NCBI RefSeq assembly: GCF_002934685.1
Contig: NZ_NKHL01000084.1
Coordinates: forward strand, 1-47,336
Direction: 5' to 3'
DNA: 47,336 nucleotides
Source: Pseudomonas bohemica
Lineage (GTDB): Bacteria > Pseudomonadota > Gammaproteobacteria > Pseudomonadales > Pseudomonadaceae
In this document: piece after piece, positions 7,928 through 16,293 of the stretch
Layout: each line of letters begins with the position of its first letter
Position numbering within the stretch: position 1 is the stretch's first letter
Notes under the pieces: model-generated
Database searches by the model: none
Told to the model about the DNA's origin: nothing
Seen by the model: the letters and a program-made list of their open reading frames with translations, nothing else
Program-made: the position numbers and the translations under genes

Positions 7928-8680
7928 ATGCAAACGACCCCTGACAGCAACACCGCCAATGCACAGACCGAAGAGCGCCGCTGGAACACCCGCGCGCTGA
8001 TCGTCGACGACGACGTGCCGATCCGCGAACTGCTGTGCGACTACCTGGCCCGCTTCAATATCCAGAGCACCGGTGTCACCGACGGCAACGCCATGCGCCA
8101 GGCTCTGGCCGAAGAAACCTACGACGTCGTCGTGCTGGACCTGATGCTTCCCGGTGAAGATGGCCTTTCCCTGTGCCGCTGGCTGCGCAGTTCCTCGGAT
8201 ATCCCGATTTTGATGTTGACCGCTCGCTGCGAACCCACCGACCGCATCATCGGCCTGGAACTGGGCGCTGACGACTACATGGCCAAACCCTTCGAACCCC
8301 GCGAACTGGTGGCCCGCATTCAGACCATCCTGCGCCGGGTCCGCGATGATCGCACCGAAGAACGCACCACCCTGCGTTTCGACAACTGGCGCCTGAACAG
8401 CGTGCTGCGTCAACTGACCGCCCCCGACGGGTTGGTGGTGCCGCTGTCCAATGCCGAGTTCCGCCTGCTGCGCGTCTTCCTCGAACGCCCGCGCCGGGTG
8501 CTCAACCGCGAACAATTGCTGGACGCCGCTCGTGGCCGTTCCATTGAGGCCTTCGACCGCAGCATCGACCTGCTGGTCTCGCGGCTGCGGCAAAAACTGG
8601 GCGATGATCCGAAATCACCGCAACTGATCAAGACCGTACGAGGCGAAGGCTATATGTTCGACGCCAGGGAGATTGGTTGA
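7928..8680 (+). CDS. OmpR/PhoB-family response regulator
   Basis: 250 residues. The receiver domain (about 22-137) has the acidic pair Asp27-Asp28, phosphoacceptor Asp71 in VVVLDLMLPGEDG, Thr98 and Lys120 in MAKPFEP. The C-terminal winged-helix DNA-binding domain (about 148-245) includes LSNAEFRLLRVFLERPRRVL and ends with IKTVRGEGYMF, typical of OmpR relatives. The ~20-residue N-terminal extension before the receiver is longer than usual, so a later start is possible, though no better one is evident. The stop overlaps the start of the sensor kinase, so they are translationally coupled. The signal sensed is not known. Confidence 0.94.
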   Translation: MQTTPDSNTANAQTEERRWNTRALIVDDDVPIRELLCDYLARFNIQSTGVTDGNAMRQALAEETYDVVVLDLMLPGEDGLSLCRWLRSSSDIPILMLTARCEPTDRIIGLELGADDYMAKPFEPRELVARIQTILRRVRDDRTEERTTLRFDNWRLNSVLRQLTAPDGLVVPLSNAEFRLLRVFLERPRRVLNREQLLDAARGRSIEAFDRSIDLLVSRLRQKLGDDPKSPQLIKTVRGEGYMFDAREIG

Positions 8681-9750
8681 TCCGCTCGGCCGACACACTG
8701 TTTGCCCGACTGTTCGGCGGCGCGCTGCTGGCAATCGTGCTGGCGCACCTGCTGGCGTTCATATGGTTTCACCACTATGGCCCGCCGACGCCGCCACCGC
8801 CCCCACATCAAAGCGCTGAACCAGGTGCGCCCGGTGCAGTTCCCGGCCAATTCCCTTCGGCCATGGAGGCCCTGCGCCCTCCACCGCCGGGGCGTGCGCC
8901 CTTCTTCGGCATTCCGCTGATCCCGTTGTTCTTCCAATTGGTCACGCTGGTGATCGCCGCCTGGTTCGGCGCAAAGGCCCTGAGCCGACCGGTGCAACGG
9001 ATCAGCGACGCCGCCGAGCGACTGAGTAAAAATCTGGACAGCCCGCCGCTGGCCGTCACTGGGCCGCGGGAAGCACGCCAGGCCGCGACCACGTTCAACC
9101 TGATGCAGGAGCGTATCCGCGAGCAGGTCCAGCAACGCGGGCGCATGCTCGCTGCGGTTTCTCATGACCTGCGCACCCCCCTGGCTCGCCTGAAGCTGCG
9201 GGTCGAGCAGATCGAAGAGCCCAAGCTGCACGGGCAGATGTCTCAGGACCTGAACGACATGATTGCCATGCTCGACGCCACCCTGACCTATCTGAACGAG
9301 CAGCGCACCAGCGAGGCCCTGCAGTATTTCGATGTGCAGGCCTTGATCGAATCCCTGACCGAGAACGCGCAGGACAACGGCGATGACGTCCAGGCGAGCG
9401 GCACCTGTCGCCCGCTGAAGTCCCAGCCAATGGCCCTGCGCTCGTGCCTGCACAACCTGATCGACAACGCCCTGCGCTATGCAGGGCATGCGCGGGTAGT
9501 CATCGAAGATTCCAGTGATCGGTTGCTGGTTCGGGTGGTCGATTCAGGCCCCGGTATCCCGGCGCACATGCGCGAAGCGGTGTTCGAGCCGTTTTACCGC
9601 GTCGAAGGCTCACGCAACCGCAACTCCGGCGGCGTCGGCATCGGCATGACCATCGCGCGAGAAGCCGCACGGCGCATGGGCGGTGATCTGCGTCTGGAAG
9701 AAACGCCTGGCGGGGGCCTGACAGCGGTGCTGGAGCTGCCTCGGATTTGA
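8677..9750 (+). CDS. Two-component sensor histidine kinase (OmpR-type partner)
   Basis: 357 residues from a TTG at 8677 overlapping the regulator's stop by four bases. Membrane segment 1 is at about 9-31. A short periplasmic loop (32-77) is extremely proline-rich (PPTPPPPPH near 37-44 and RPPPPGRAP near 67-75), and membrane segment 2 lies at about 78-100. HAMP follows (102-155), then the H-box SHDLRTPLARL with His163, N-box HNLIDNALRYAG (259-270), G1 DSGPGI (289-294), F-box FEPFYR (303-308) and G2 GGVGIGM (318-324). The small loop makes direct binding of a large ligand unlikely; the proline-rich loop could sense envelope state or metals, which is speculation. It pairs with the upstream regulator. 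Confidence 0.93.
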   Translation: MIRSADTLFARLFGGALLAIVLAHLLAFIWFHHYGPPTPPPPPHQSAEPGAPGAVPGQFPSAMEALRPPPPGRAPFFGIPLIPLFFQLVTLVIAAWFGAKALSRPVQRISDAAERLSKNLDSPPLAVTGPREARQAATTFNLMQERIREQVQQRGRMLAAVSHDLRTPLARLKLRVEQIEEPKLHGQMSQDLNDMIAMLDATLTYLNEQRTSEALQYFDVQALIESLTENAQDNGDDVQASGTCRPLKSQPMALRSCLHNLIDNALRYAGHARVVIEDSSDRLLVRVVDSGPGIPAHMREAVFEPFYRVEGSRNRNSGGVGIGMTIAREAARRMGGDLRLEETPGGGLTAVLELPRI

Positions 9751-9813
9751 GTTCCGTCATCCATAGACGTGCCGTGTGCGTGCTTATGGCAGAAATGCCA
9801 AGGTTCCAAATTC

Positions 9814-9900
9814 GTAGGAGCGCGCCTGCCCGCGAACAGCCATCACCTCCACAACAGCGTTAGGAAAAGGAATAGCATTGGAGGGCAAGCGCGCTCCTAC
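9814..9900. repeat. REP-type inverted repeat pair (GTAGGAGC family)
   Basis: GTAGGAGCGCGC at 9814-9825 is matched by its complement GCGCGCTCCTAC-like end at 9889-9900, with the intervening sequence also showing CCTGCCCGC/GGGCAAGC similarity. This is the inverted-pair arrangement of Pseudomonas REP sequences (BIME-like). It fills part of the 277-base gap between the sensor kinase and the EF-hand gene. Confidence 0.75.
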
Positions 9901-10027
9901 AGTCAGTGCAACCTCAACAGTAAGCCCCCCGTTACAAACACCACATACCCACGACATCCTCACCCCCGACGCTGCATAAGCCGGTGCACCGTGCCGGTTT
10001 TCATTCATCTGATGGGGAGTCGGTCCG

Positions 10028-10912
10028 ATGGTCACAGGCATTAGCGGCAGCAGCAGTTATTCCAGTTACGTCAGCGCGAACACCAGTACCAGCGCCACCG
10101 GCAACAGCAAGAACTTCGCCAACGAGTTGCTGAAGAAACTCGACACCAATGGCGACGGCAGCATCGACAAGGATGAGCTAAGCACGGCCCAGTCGTCGGA
10201 TTCCAATGACGGCATCACCGTCAGCCTGAGCAGCGCCTTCACCGACCTGGACAGCAACGACGATGGTAGTCTGGACGCCGATGAACTTGCCGCCCTGACC
10301 CCGCCACCTCCTCCGATGCAGATGGACGCAGGTTCGGCCGACGATGAAGCGCAGGACGTGCTCAGCGCGCTGGACACCGACGGCAATGGCAGTGTCAGCA
10401 GTGACGAACTGACCGCGGCCCTGAAAAACTCGGGCAGCAGCAGCGACAGCAGTCAGGTGTTCGACGCCCTGGACACCAACAAGGATGGCACCGTCAGCCT
10501 TGAAGAGCTGACCGCCAGCCTGCAGAGTCAGCAATCGCCACCGCCTCCGGCTGAAAGCTCCAGTGACCTGTTCAGCAGCCTCGACAGCGATAGCGACGGC
10601 AGCATTACGGCCGCAGAACTGACCAGCGCCCTGCAGGGCGACAGCTCGACCAGTAGTACCGATTCGACCAGCAGCACTTCTGCCGGCACCGATTCGATCA
10701 ACTCGCTGTTCAGCGCGCTGGATGCCGACAGCAGCGGAGGCGTCAGCGCCGCCGAGTTGAGCGCGGTGCTCAAGCCAGACAGCAGCACTGAACAACAGGC
10801 CGCGACGGCCAAGGCCAGCGAAGCATTGAATCGCATGGTGGCAGCCCTGAGCGACCGCTACAACCTCAACGGAGATGCGACAGCGGGCAAGCACGTCAGC
10901 ACATCCGCCTGA
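10028..10912 (+). CDS. EF-hand calcium-binding protein with six loops (XopAW-like)
   Basis: 294 residues, acidic and Ser/Asp-rich. Six 12-residue EF-hand loops are visible at 39-50, 75-86, 116-127, 149-160, 186-197 and 232-243. Each begins with Asp and ends with Glu, and most have Gly at position 6 (for example DTNGDGSIDKDE and DTNKDGTVSLEE). The loops are separated by proline runs (92-96, 171-174) and a Ser/Thr-rich linker (205-225). No signal peptide or membrane segment is seen. The N-terminus (MVTGISGSSSYSSYVS) and overall layout recall the XopAW family, known as a type III effector in Xanthomonas and common as an uncharacterised EF-hand protein in pseudomonads. Whether it is secreted or buffers calcium inside the cell is unknown. 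It stands alone between a REP element and a terminator. Confidence 0.9.
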   Translation: MVTGISGSSSYSSYVSANTSTSATGNSKNFANELLKKLDTNGDGSIDKDELSTAQSSDSNDGITVSLSSAFTDLDSNDDGSLDADELAALTPPPPPMQMDAGSADDEAQDVLSALDTDGNGSVSSDELTAALKNSGSSSDSSQVFDALDTNKDGTVSLEELTASLQSQQSPPPPAESSSDLFSSLDSDSDGSITAAELTSALQGDSSTSSTDSTSSTSAGTDSINSLFSALDADSSGGVSAAELSAVLKPDSSTEQQAATAKASEALNRMVAALSDRYNLNGDATAGKHVSTSA

Positions 10913-10915
10913 TGC

Positions 10916-10953
10916 AAAAAACCGCCGCCGGACCAGGTCCGACGGCGGTTTTG
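10916..10953. terminator. Strong terminator, likely bidirectional, between EF-hand gene and PerM-type gene
   Basis: A-run, ACCGCCGCCGGACC, short loop, GGTCCGACGGCGGT, T-run. It lies just after the EF-hand stop and faces the convergent permease gene. Confidence 0.9.
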
Positions 10954-10985
10954 ATAGAGCACCAGCAGCCTATCCAGGCAATTTC

Positions 10986-12038
10986 CTATTTCGGCAGTGG
11001 CCGCACCCGGCTTTCCGCAACCCAGTCCAGCAGCAGGCTATAGGCCACGGCCAATAGCGTCGGGCCGATGAACAGCCCGATGAAGCCGAACGCCAGCAAG
11101 CCACCAAACACCCCCAGCAACACGATCACCAGCGGCAGATTACCGCCCCGACTGATCAGATACGGCTTGAGCACATTATCCACGCCGCTGACGATGAACG
11201 TGCCCCACAGCCCCAGAAAGATCGCCATCCCGTACTCGCCCTTCCAGGCCAGCCAGGCCGTGGCCGGAATCCAGATCAGTGGTGGCCCCATCGGCACCAG
11301 GCTCAGCAGAAACGTGCCGATCCCCAATACCAGCGCTCCCGGGATCCCTGCAATCAGGAAGCCGATCAGCGCCAGCACCGCTTGCGCCGCTGCCGTGCCG
11401 ATCACGCCGTTGACCACCCGCTGAACCGTGCCCGCCACCAGATCGACGTAATACTGCGCACGCTCGCCGATCAACCGCTCCAGCAGACTAAGCACGAAAG
11501 CCGCCAGGCGTGGGCCGTCACGGTAGAAAAAGAACACGAAAACGATACTCAGGGTCAGTTCGAGAATGCCGCCGCCGACCTGCGCACTGCGCGCCAGCAG
11601 CCAGTTGCCGACCTGCCCCAGGTAAGGTTTGATACTGGCCAGCAGCGCCGCGCCCTGCTGATCGATGGTAGTCCAGTAGCCCACGAGCCGCTCACCCACC
11701 AGTGGAATGCTGCCCAACCAGGTGGGTGGATCGGGCAGCCCGTCGACCTGCACGTCCTTCACGAAAACCGTCGCATCGCGCACGTGATCGGCCAGGTTGA
11801 AGCCCAGCCACACCAGAGGCGCCGCCACCAGCAGCATCCAGCCCAGAGTCAGAATGGCCGCCGCCAGCGACTCTCGGCCTTTGAGCGCTCGGGTCAGCAG
11901 ACGCATCAGCGGCCAACTGGCAAACGCCAGCACCGCGCCCCAGAAGAGCGCAGACCAGAACGGCGCCATTACCCACAGACAGGCGCCAAGCAACGCCAGC
12001 AGTAAAATCTGCACCAACAGGCGATCGTTATTGAGCAT
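10986..12038 (-). CDS. AI-2E/PerM-family transporter (YdiK-like)
   Basis: 350-residue integral membrane protein. Paired hydrophobic segments lie at the N-terminus (about 8-45), a further one at about 60-85, and a cluster in the C-terminal half (about 205-325, including IAGIPGALVLGIGTFLLSLV and the conserved FIVSGVDNVLKPYLIS). This is the pattern of the AI-2E exporter (formerly UPF0118) family. Family members have been linked to autoinducer-2 or ion export; the substrate here is unknown. ATG at 12038. The gene converges on the EF-hand gene across a shared terminator and lies 100 bases after the DUF4892 gene on the same strand. Confidence 0.9.
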   Translation of the reverse strand: MLNNDRLLVQILLLALLGACLWVMAPFWSALFWGAVLAFASWPLMRLLTRALKGRESLAAAILTLGWMLLVAAPLVWLGFNLADHVRDATVFVKDVQVDGLPDPPTWLGSIPLVGERLVGYWTTIDQQGAALLASIKPYLGQVGNWLLARSAQVGGGILELTLSIVFVFFFYRDGPRLAAFVLSLLERLIGERAQYYVDLVAGTVQRVVNGVIGTAAAQAVLALIGFLIAGIPGALVLGIGTFLLSLVPMGPPLIWIPATAWLAWKGEYGMAIFLGLWGTFIVSGVDNVLKPYLISRGGNLPLVIVLLGVFGGLLAFGFIGLFIGPTLLAVAYSLLLDWVAESRVRPLPK

Positions 12039-12138
12039 CGGTTCATTCCATAGAAAAGAAGTCCGCGGACAGCAAGCATAACGGCGAACCGAATGGCTCG
12101 CCTGATCCTGCCCTCAAGCGCCAGAAATAGAACGCACT

Positions 12139-12966
12139 TCAGTGGATGAGTTCGAGGGTCAGTCCGTGAGTAGGCTTGTTGCCTGCTTCCAGCCGGGCGG
12201 CACGCACGCCGCCGTTGACCAGCGCTTCACGCCAGGCCTCGCCCTGTGGGCCGGAAATCGTTACGCGCAAACTGCTATCCAGATTCAAACCCCGGGACAG
12301 CAAAGTGATCCACGGTTCGGCGGGCGCGCCGCTGAGCATCGGCAGCTCCAGATCGCCAGAGCTTTTCAGCTCGCGCAGCAAGGTCGCGGAAGTTGGCAGC
12401 AACTCGCCCAGCGGCGCGCTGGCCTGGAATTGCTCGACATGCAGATAGGCGCGGCGGTTGCCGCGGGTGATGCTGTACAGCGCGACCAGTTTATCGTTGT
12501 CCGGCGCCGCCAGACGCAGCAGTAGATAAGCCTGGCCGTTGTCAGTGCCATACAGCCTGGAGTTGCCGAACACCTCATTGGCCCACAGGCTGCTCTCGCC
12601 ACAGTCCCGCGCCTGACACCAGAACAACAATTGCGCGCCCTGTTTCTGCATGGCCTCGCGGGCCGCGGTGAAGGCTTCATCGGCGGAGCGTTCGACAGGC
12701 AGTTGATAGGTTATTGAAGAAGCACTGCCACGGGCCGACACCTGGCCGTCAAAGCGCAACTGGCCACTGATCTTGCGAATCGAACCCAGCGGATAGATGC
12801 GCTCGAGCTCGGCCACTGGCCGGTAATCGACGATTTCTGCGTCGGTGGGGCGCGGCAGGTTTTCGAAATCCTGACTGCCCGGGACATCAGCCGCATGGCT
12901 GAAGGCGGCGTAACCGCTCAGGCACAGCAGCAACCCCAGAGCACGTGAGTTGCGTGATAAGCGCAT
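12139..12966 (-). CDS. DUF4892 domain protein, exported
   Basis: 275 residues from ATG at 12966 (MRLSRNSRALGLLLCLSGYA), giving a classic signal peptide with likely cleavage after AFSHAA, so the protein is periplasmic or outer-membrane associated. Two earlier in-frame starts (12999, 12976) would add a short non-signal-like extension. The body matches the DUF4892 pattern as I know it in Pseudomonas: RPTDAEIVDYRPVAELERIY near the mature start, then an OmpA-loop-like segment with Cys residues in FWCQARDCGESSLWAN. It ends in a variable stretch. Function is unknown. Confidence 0.82.
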   Translation of the reverse strand: MRLSRNSRALGLLLCLSGYAAFSHAADVPGSQDFENLPRPTDAEIVDYRPVAELERIYPLGSIRKISGQLRFDGQVSARGSASSITYQLPVERSADEAFTAAREAMQKQGAQLLFWCQARDCGESSLWANEVFGNSRLYGTDNGQAYLLLRLAAPDNDKLVALYSITRGNRRAYLHVEQFQASAPLGELLPTSATLLRELKSSGDLELPMLSGAPAEPWITLLSRGLNLDSSLRVTISGPQGEAWREALVNGGVRAARLEAGNKPTHGLTLELIH

Positions 12967-13116
12967 GGGGGTTCTCATCGCGAGGAAATCGAGGGGCAAA
13001 CAAAAACCGCACGAGTGTGCGGCATGGGATTGGGTGAACTCATCGAGCGTGGGCGGTGGTCCATCGTGCGGTCTCCTGTTTCAACCCGCCCAGCCTCGAC
13101 AGTTGCGCAGCGCAAG

Positions 13117-13971
13117 TCAAGGAACAGCGAAGAAGCGATTGAAACAGTCTGCAACAGCGTTCGCGCCAGCCTCGTCATTGAGGTGCAGATGATGGCCGCC
13201 GGGCAGCACGGCCACTTGAAACGGCACACTGCCGAGCAGCTCTCTGTTCCGTGCCAGCGTGCCCTCCCCGGCCACCACCAGTTGCGCCGGACAGCGCACG
13301 GCATTGACGAAGGACAGAGCCTGCGCGCGGGTCAGGCGGGTCGGCGATGCCAGGGTCAGACGGCTGTCGCTGCGCCAGGTGTAACCACCGGGGACCGGCA
13401 TCAGCCCGCGCTGTGCCAGCAGCTCGGCAGCCTCGCGACTGACTGCGACGACCCCTTTCATACGCGCCTCGACCGCGCGATCCATATCGGCATACACCGG
13501 CTTGCGCTTGCTCGAAACCGTGAGCTGCGCCTGTAATGCCGCACCCATGCGCTCGGCCGCGCTCTCGGGCTCGCCCAGTGGCGGGATCAGACCGTCGATC
13601 AGCGCCAGGCGATTGATACGATCAGGCAAGGCGCCAGCAAGGATCACCGAGACGATAGCGCCCAGCGAATGACCCAACAGCGAAAACTTCTCCCAACCCA
13701 TCTGCTGAGCCACCTGCAGCACATCATGCGCATAGTCCGGCAGGCTGTAGCCAGCGCCGGGAGGGCGATGATCGGAGTGGCCGTGGCCCGCCATGTCCAG
13801 CGCCAGAATGCGCAAGCCTCGGAGCTTCGGCGCCAGCCGGGCAAAGCTGTTGGCGTTGTCCAGCCAGCCGTGCAGGGCGATCACCGGCTGACCGTCCTGC
13901 GGCCCGAACAGGTGCGCCGCCAGTTCGATGTGCGGCAGGCTCAGGCGAATTTCTTCGACCGAACAGCTCAT
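13117..13971 (-). CDS. Alpha/beta hydrolase
   Basis: 284-residue alpha/beta-hydrolase-fold protein. The oxyanion segment ALHGWLDNANSF (32-43), DMAGHGHSDHRP (59-70), nucleophile elbow LLGHSLGAIVS with Ser102, and a late GGHHLHL carrying the catalytic His are visible. It resembles the serine-hydrolase-like (SERHL) group. The start overlaps the stop of the next upstream hydrolase by four bases (ATGA, 13968-13971), so the two are coupled. No substrate can be assigned. Confidence 0.9.
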   Translation of the reverse strand: MSCSVEEIRLSLPHIELAAHLFGPQDGQPVIALHGWLDNANSFARLAPKLRGLRILALDMAGHGHSDHRPPGAGYSLPDYAHDVLQVAQQMGWEKFSLLGHSLGAIVSVILAGALPDRINRLALIDGLIPPLGEPESAAERMGAALQAQLTVSSKRKPVYADMDRAVEARMKGVVAVSREAAELLAQRGLMPVPGGYTWRSDSRLTLASPTRLTRAQALSFVNAVRCPAQLVVAGEGTLARNRELLGSVPFQVAVLPGGHHLHLNDEAGANAVADCFNRFFAVP

Positions 13972-14801
13972 GCGCTGACCTGTTGATGGATCAAGGTGTC
14001 ATTGACCGATTGAGCGCGGGCAGCCCAGCGGGAAAACAGGTACTTGAGCAATTGCGCGGTGTCCTCGGGGTGTTCCAGCGGAAACATGTGCCCGCCCGGT
14101 ACGGAAAGATACTCGCCTTCACGCATGCTCTTCACCGGCAGCGCATGATGACGACGCACCACATCGCTGTGCTCGCCGCGGATCATGGCCAATGGCACCC
14201 GAAGATGACGGGCCATGCCGGGGCTGGTGTGAGGCACGCTGCGGTAGATGCTGATCTCCGTTGCCGGATCGAAGCGCAGGCGCAGTTGCTCGCCATCCGC
14301 TGCAAGCCCGTGCAGCAAGTAGGCCTCGAAACACTCGGGATCAAAACGTCGGAACAGGGTCTTGCCGGAAAAGTAATGCCGGGCGGCCTCCAGATCGCTG
14401 AAGATTTCGCGACGGCCCAACGTACGCCCGGCCGGCGTAATGCGATCGATGAAGCCCAGACGCTTGGCGGCGCGGATTATCCATTGATCGAATCGCGTGA
14501 GTACCGGTGAATCAAGCATGACCACGCCACGATACAACTCAGGATGGCGTAGCGCGGCGTGATAATGCAGCACACCCCCAAGGGAATGCCCCACGCCCCA
14601 GACTGGCCGCGGCTGCTCGCGCAAATGATGAATCAGTTCGTCGACCAGATTCGGCCAGTTGTCGGTCACCGGAAAGCGCGGATCGTGAGCATGCTGCGCC
14701 AGATGGGTGACCCGAAACTCATCCCCCATCGCTGCGAACAACTTGCCGTAGGTTGCGGAAGGAAAGCCATTGGCGTGAGCGAAGAAAACATGTTGAGTCA
14801 T
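13968..14801 (-). CDS. Alpha/beta hydrolase
   Basis: 277-residue alpha/beta-hydrolase-fold protein. FFAHANGFPSATYGKLF (6-22) is the oxyanion region, WGVGHSLGGVLHY (68-80) the nucleophile elbow with Ser73, and GGHMFPLEHPE near residue 248 carries the catalytic His. It differs clearly from the downstream hydrolase in sequence, so the pair are distant relatives rather than a recent duplication. Stop/start overlap (ATGA) couples it to that gene. Upstream, 129 bases separate it from the thioesterase gene. The function is not known. Confidence 0.9.
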   Translation of the reverse strand: MTQHVFFAHANGFPSATYGKLFAAMGDEFRVTHLAQHAHDPRFPVTDNWPNLVDELIHHLREQPRPVWGVGHSLGGVLHYHAALRHPELYRGVVMLDSPVLTRFDQWIIRAAKRLGFIDRITPAGRTLGRREIFSDLEAARHYFSGKTLFRRFDPECFEAYLLHGLAADGEQLRLRFDPATEISIYRSVPHTSPGMARHLRVPLAMIRGEHSDVVRRHHALPVKSMREGEYLSVPGGHMFPLEHPEDTAQLLKYLFSRWAARAQSVNDTLIHQQVSA

Positions 14802-14930
14802 GCCGGCACTTCCAGTGAGCCCTGATCAAGCCGCAATTGTGCGCGCCCGCGTCCGGTCGCAGCAATGACCGGAACTGCCATCGGAGATGACACACCGGTC
14901 ATGCACGCGCCTGTTCAGCGTGGCTCGCGA

Positions 14931-15374
14931 CTAACGTGCGGGAGGCTGCTCGCCGAGCGGAACCACCGCGACGGTCAGACGGGAGATGCAACTGGCCTTG
15001 CCTTCATCGCTGCTGAGACGAATGTCCCAGACGTGAGTAGTGCGGCCAATGTGAACCGGATGTGCCACGGCGGTGACCCGACCCGTGCGCAGGCCGCGCA
15101 GGTGATTGGCATTGATTTCCAGGCCCACGCAGAAGTATTTGCGGGTATCGATGATCAGGTAACTGGCCGACGAGCCGACGGTTTCCGCCAGCACAACCGA
15201 TGCGCCACCGTGCAGCAGGCCGTACGGTTGATGGGTACGGTGATCGACCGCCATGCTCGCGGTCAGCGACTGGTCGTCGAACGCCTCGAAACGGATGTCC
15301 AGGACCTCGCCGATGGTGTTCTTCTGCATGCCATTGAGGGCTTCGAGGTCGGGGGTTTCACGCCACAGGCTCAT
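14931..15374 (-). CDS. Hotdog-fold acyl-CoA thioesterase (YdiI/EntH-like)
   Basis: 147 residues. The signature HQPYGLLHGGASVVLAETVG (48-67) contains Gln49, His55 and Glu64 at the positions of the YdiI-type catalytic residues. Length is normal for PaaI/YdiI hotdog enzymes. The E. coli relatives act on dihydroxynaphthoyl-CoA or on mis-charged enterobactin intermediates; since pseudomonads use ubiquinone, a housekeeping acyl-CoA or aryl-CoA substrate is more likely. It sits 68 bases after sixA on the same strand. Confidence 0.92.
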   Translation of the reverse strand: MSLWRETPDLEALNGMQKNTIGEVLDIRFEAFDDQSLTASMAVDHRTHQPYGLLHGGASVVLAETVGSSASYLIIDTRKYFCVGLEINANHLRGLRTGRVTAVAHPVHIGRTTHVWDIRLSSDEGKASCISRLTVAVVPLGEQPPAR

Positions 15375-15442
15375 TGTTCTTCCTTGTTATTCAGAGATAT
15401 CGAGTGGTTGGTTAATAGACACAGCCCCTGGAATGATCCACA

Positions 15443-15901
15443 TCACCCCGGATGCCGAACCCCGACCAGACTCATCGCCCCAGCCAGCGGAAAGTCCGCT
15501 TCAAGCTCGGCAAGGCTGGCGGTGTGCATCGGTTCGGCCTGCTGCAGATTGCCATGCACCGCCAAGCCGATCAACGCACCCACCAGGGGCTGGTGACTGA
15601 CCAGCAGCACATCGTCCGACGCGTATAGATCAAGATTTTCCAGCACTCTGCGCGCGTCGCTGTCCGGGGTCAGCCAGGGCACGGTGACCACCGAATCGGC
15701 AAAACCCAGGGCCTGACGCACTATGTCGGCGGTCTGCCGGGCGCGCACATAGGGGCTGGCGATGATCCATCGTAGCGGCTGGCCCAACAGGTAGGCGGCA
15801 CTGGACAATACCTCTTCGCGCCCGTTGGAAGTCAATTCGCGTTCGGCGTCCGTGCGCGCCCGGTACTGGGCTTCGCCATGACGCAGAATCCACAGCTTCA
15901 T
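15443..15901 (-). CDS. sixA: Phosphohistidine phosphatase SixA
   Basis: 152 residues of the histidine phosphatase superfamily: LRHGEAQ with nucleophile His8, the arginine-rich SPYVRARQTA at 49-58, and VSHQPLVG with His103. It is the small SixA type (about 150-160 residues), which removes phosphate from histidines of HPt domains or phosphotransfer proteins. A hybrid sensor kinase gene lies nearby at 17617, which makes a functional link tempting but unproven. Its start overlaps the stop of the DUF4389 gene by four bases (ATGA). Confidence 0.93.
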   Translation of the reverse strand: MKLWILRHGEAQYRARTDAERELTSNGREEVLSSAAYLLGQPLRWIIASPYVRARQTADIVRQALGFADSVVTVPWLTPDSDARRVLENLDLYASDDVLLVSHQPLVGALIGLAVHGNLQQAEPMHTASLAELEADFPLAGAMSLVGVRHPG

Positions 15902-16242
15902 AGCTTCGGTTCCTCGTCTCGCACCGGATGCTCGGCAGCAGGCACGGCGTGCGGCGCTTCACCTTCCGGCGCACGCGGTGTGGGCCAGTCGGCGAACGGC
16001 CAGGGCTTCTGGTTGGTGTGAAAGGTGCCGAAACGACCGATCTGCGCCAGATACTGGCTCAAGCTGTCGCCGAAGGACATCAGGCTCAAGCTTGGTGCAC
16101 CGTAGAACAGGCGATAAGCCAGTTGCACCAGTACCACGACCGCCAGAACGATTTCCGCGACCTGCCAGACCACGACAAACACCACCATCCACAGGATGCG
16201 CAGCAGGATCGATTCGTGTTGCTTGAATTTTGATTCGTTCAC
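15898..16242 (-). CDS. DUF4389 membrane protein
   Basis: 114 residues. A single long hydrophobic stretch (about 13-45: ILLRILWMVVFVVVWQVAEI and onward) is followed by the DUF4389 signature YRLFYGAPSLSLMSFGDSLS and then a cytoplasmic proline/acid-rich tail. Function unknown; in pseudomonads it sits next to sixA and gpsA as here. Translationally coupled to sixA by a four-base overlap. Confidence 0.85.
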   Translation of the reverse strand: MNESKFKQHESILLRILWMVVFVVVWQVAEIVLAVVVLVQLAYRLFYGAPSLSLMSFGDSLSQYLAQIGRFGTFHTNQKPWPFADWPTPRAPEGEAPHAVPAAEHPVRDEEPKL

Positions 16243-16293
16243 GAGAGCTTCTCCACAGAGACTTATACAGAGGCTGAAAACGGCGCTGTGAAA

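Noticed and set aside
9985..10010. GCCGGT repeat before the EF-hand gene as an operator
   Set aside because: Only a 6-mer repeated twice; no promoter context.
10178..10894. 238-codon minus-strand frame opposite the EF-hand gene
   Set aside because: The Ala/Gly/Gln-rich product is an artefact of the repetitive Asp/Ser coding sequence on the other strand.
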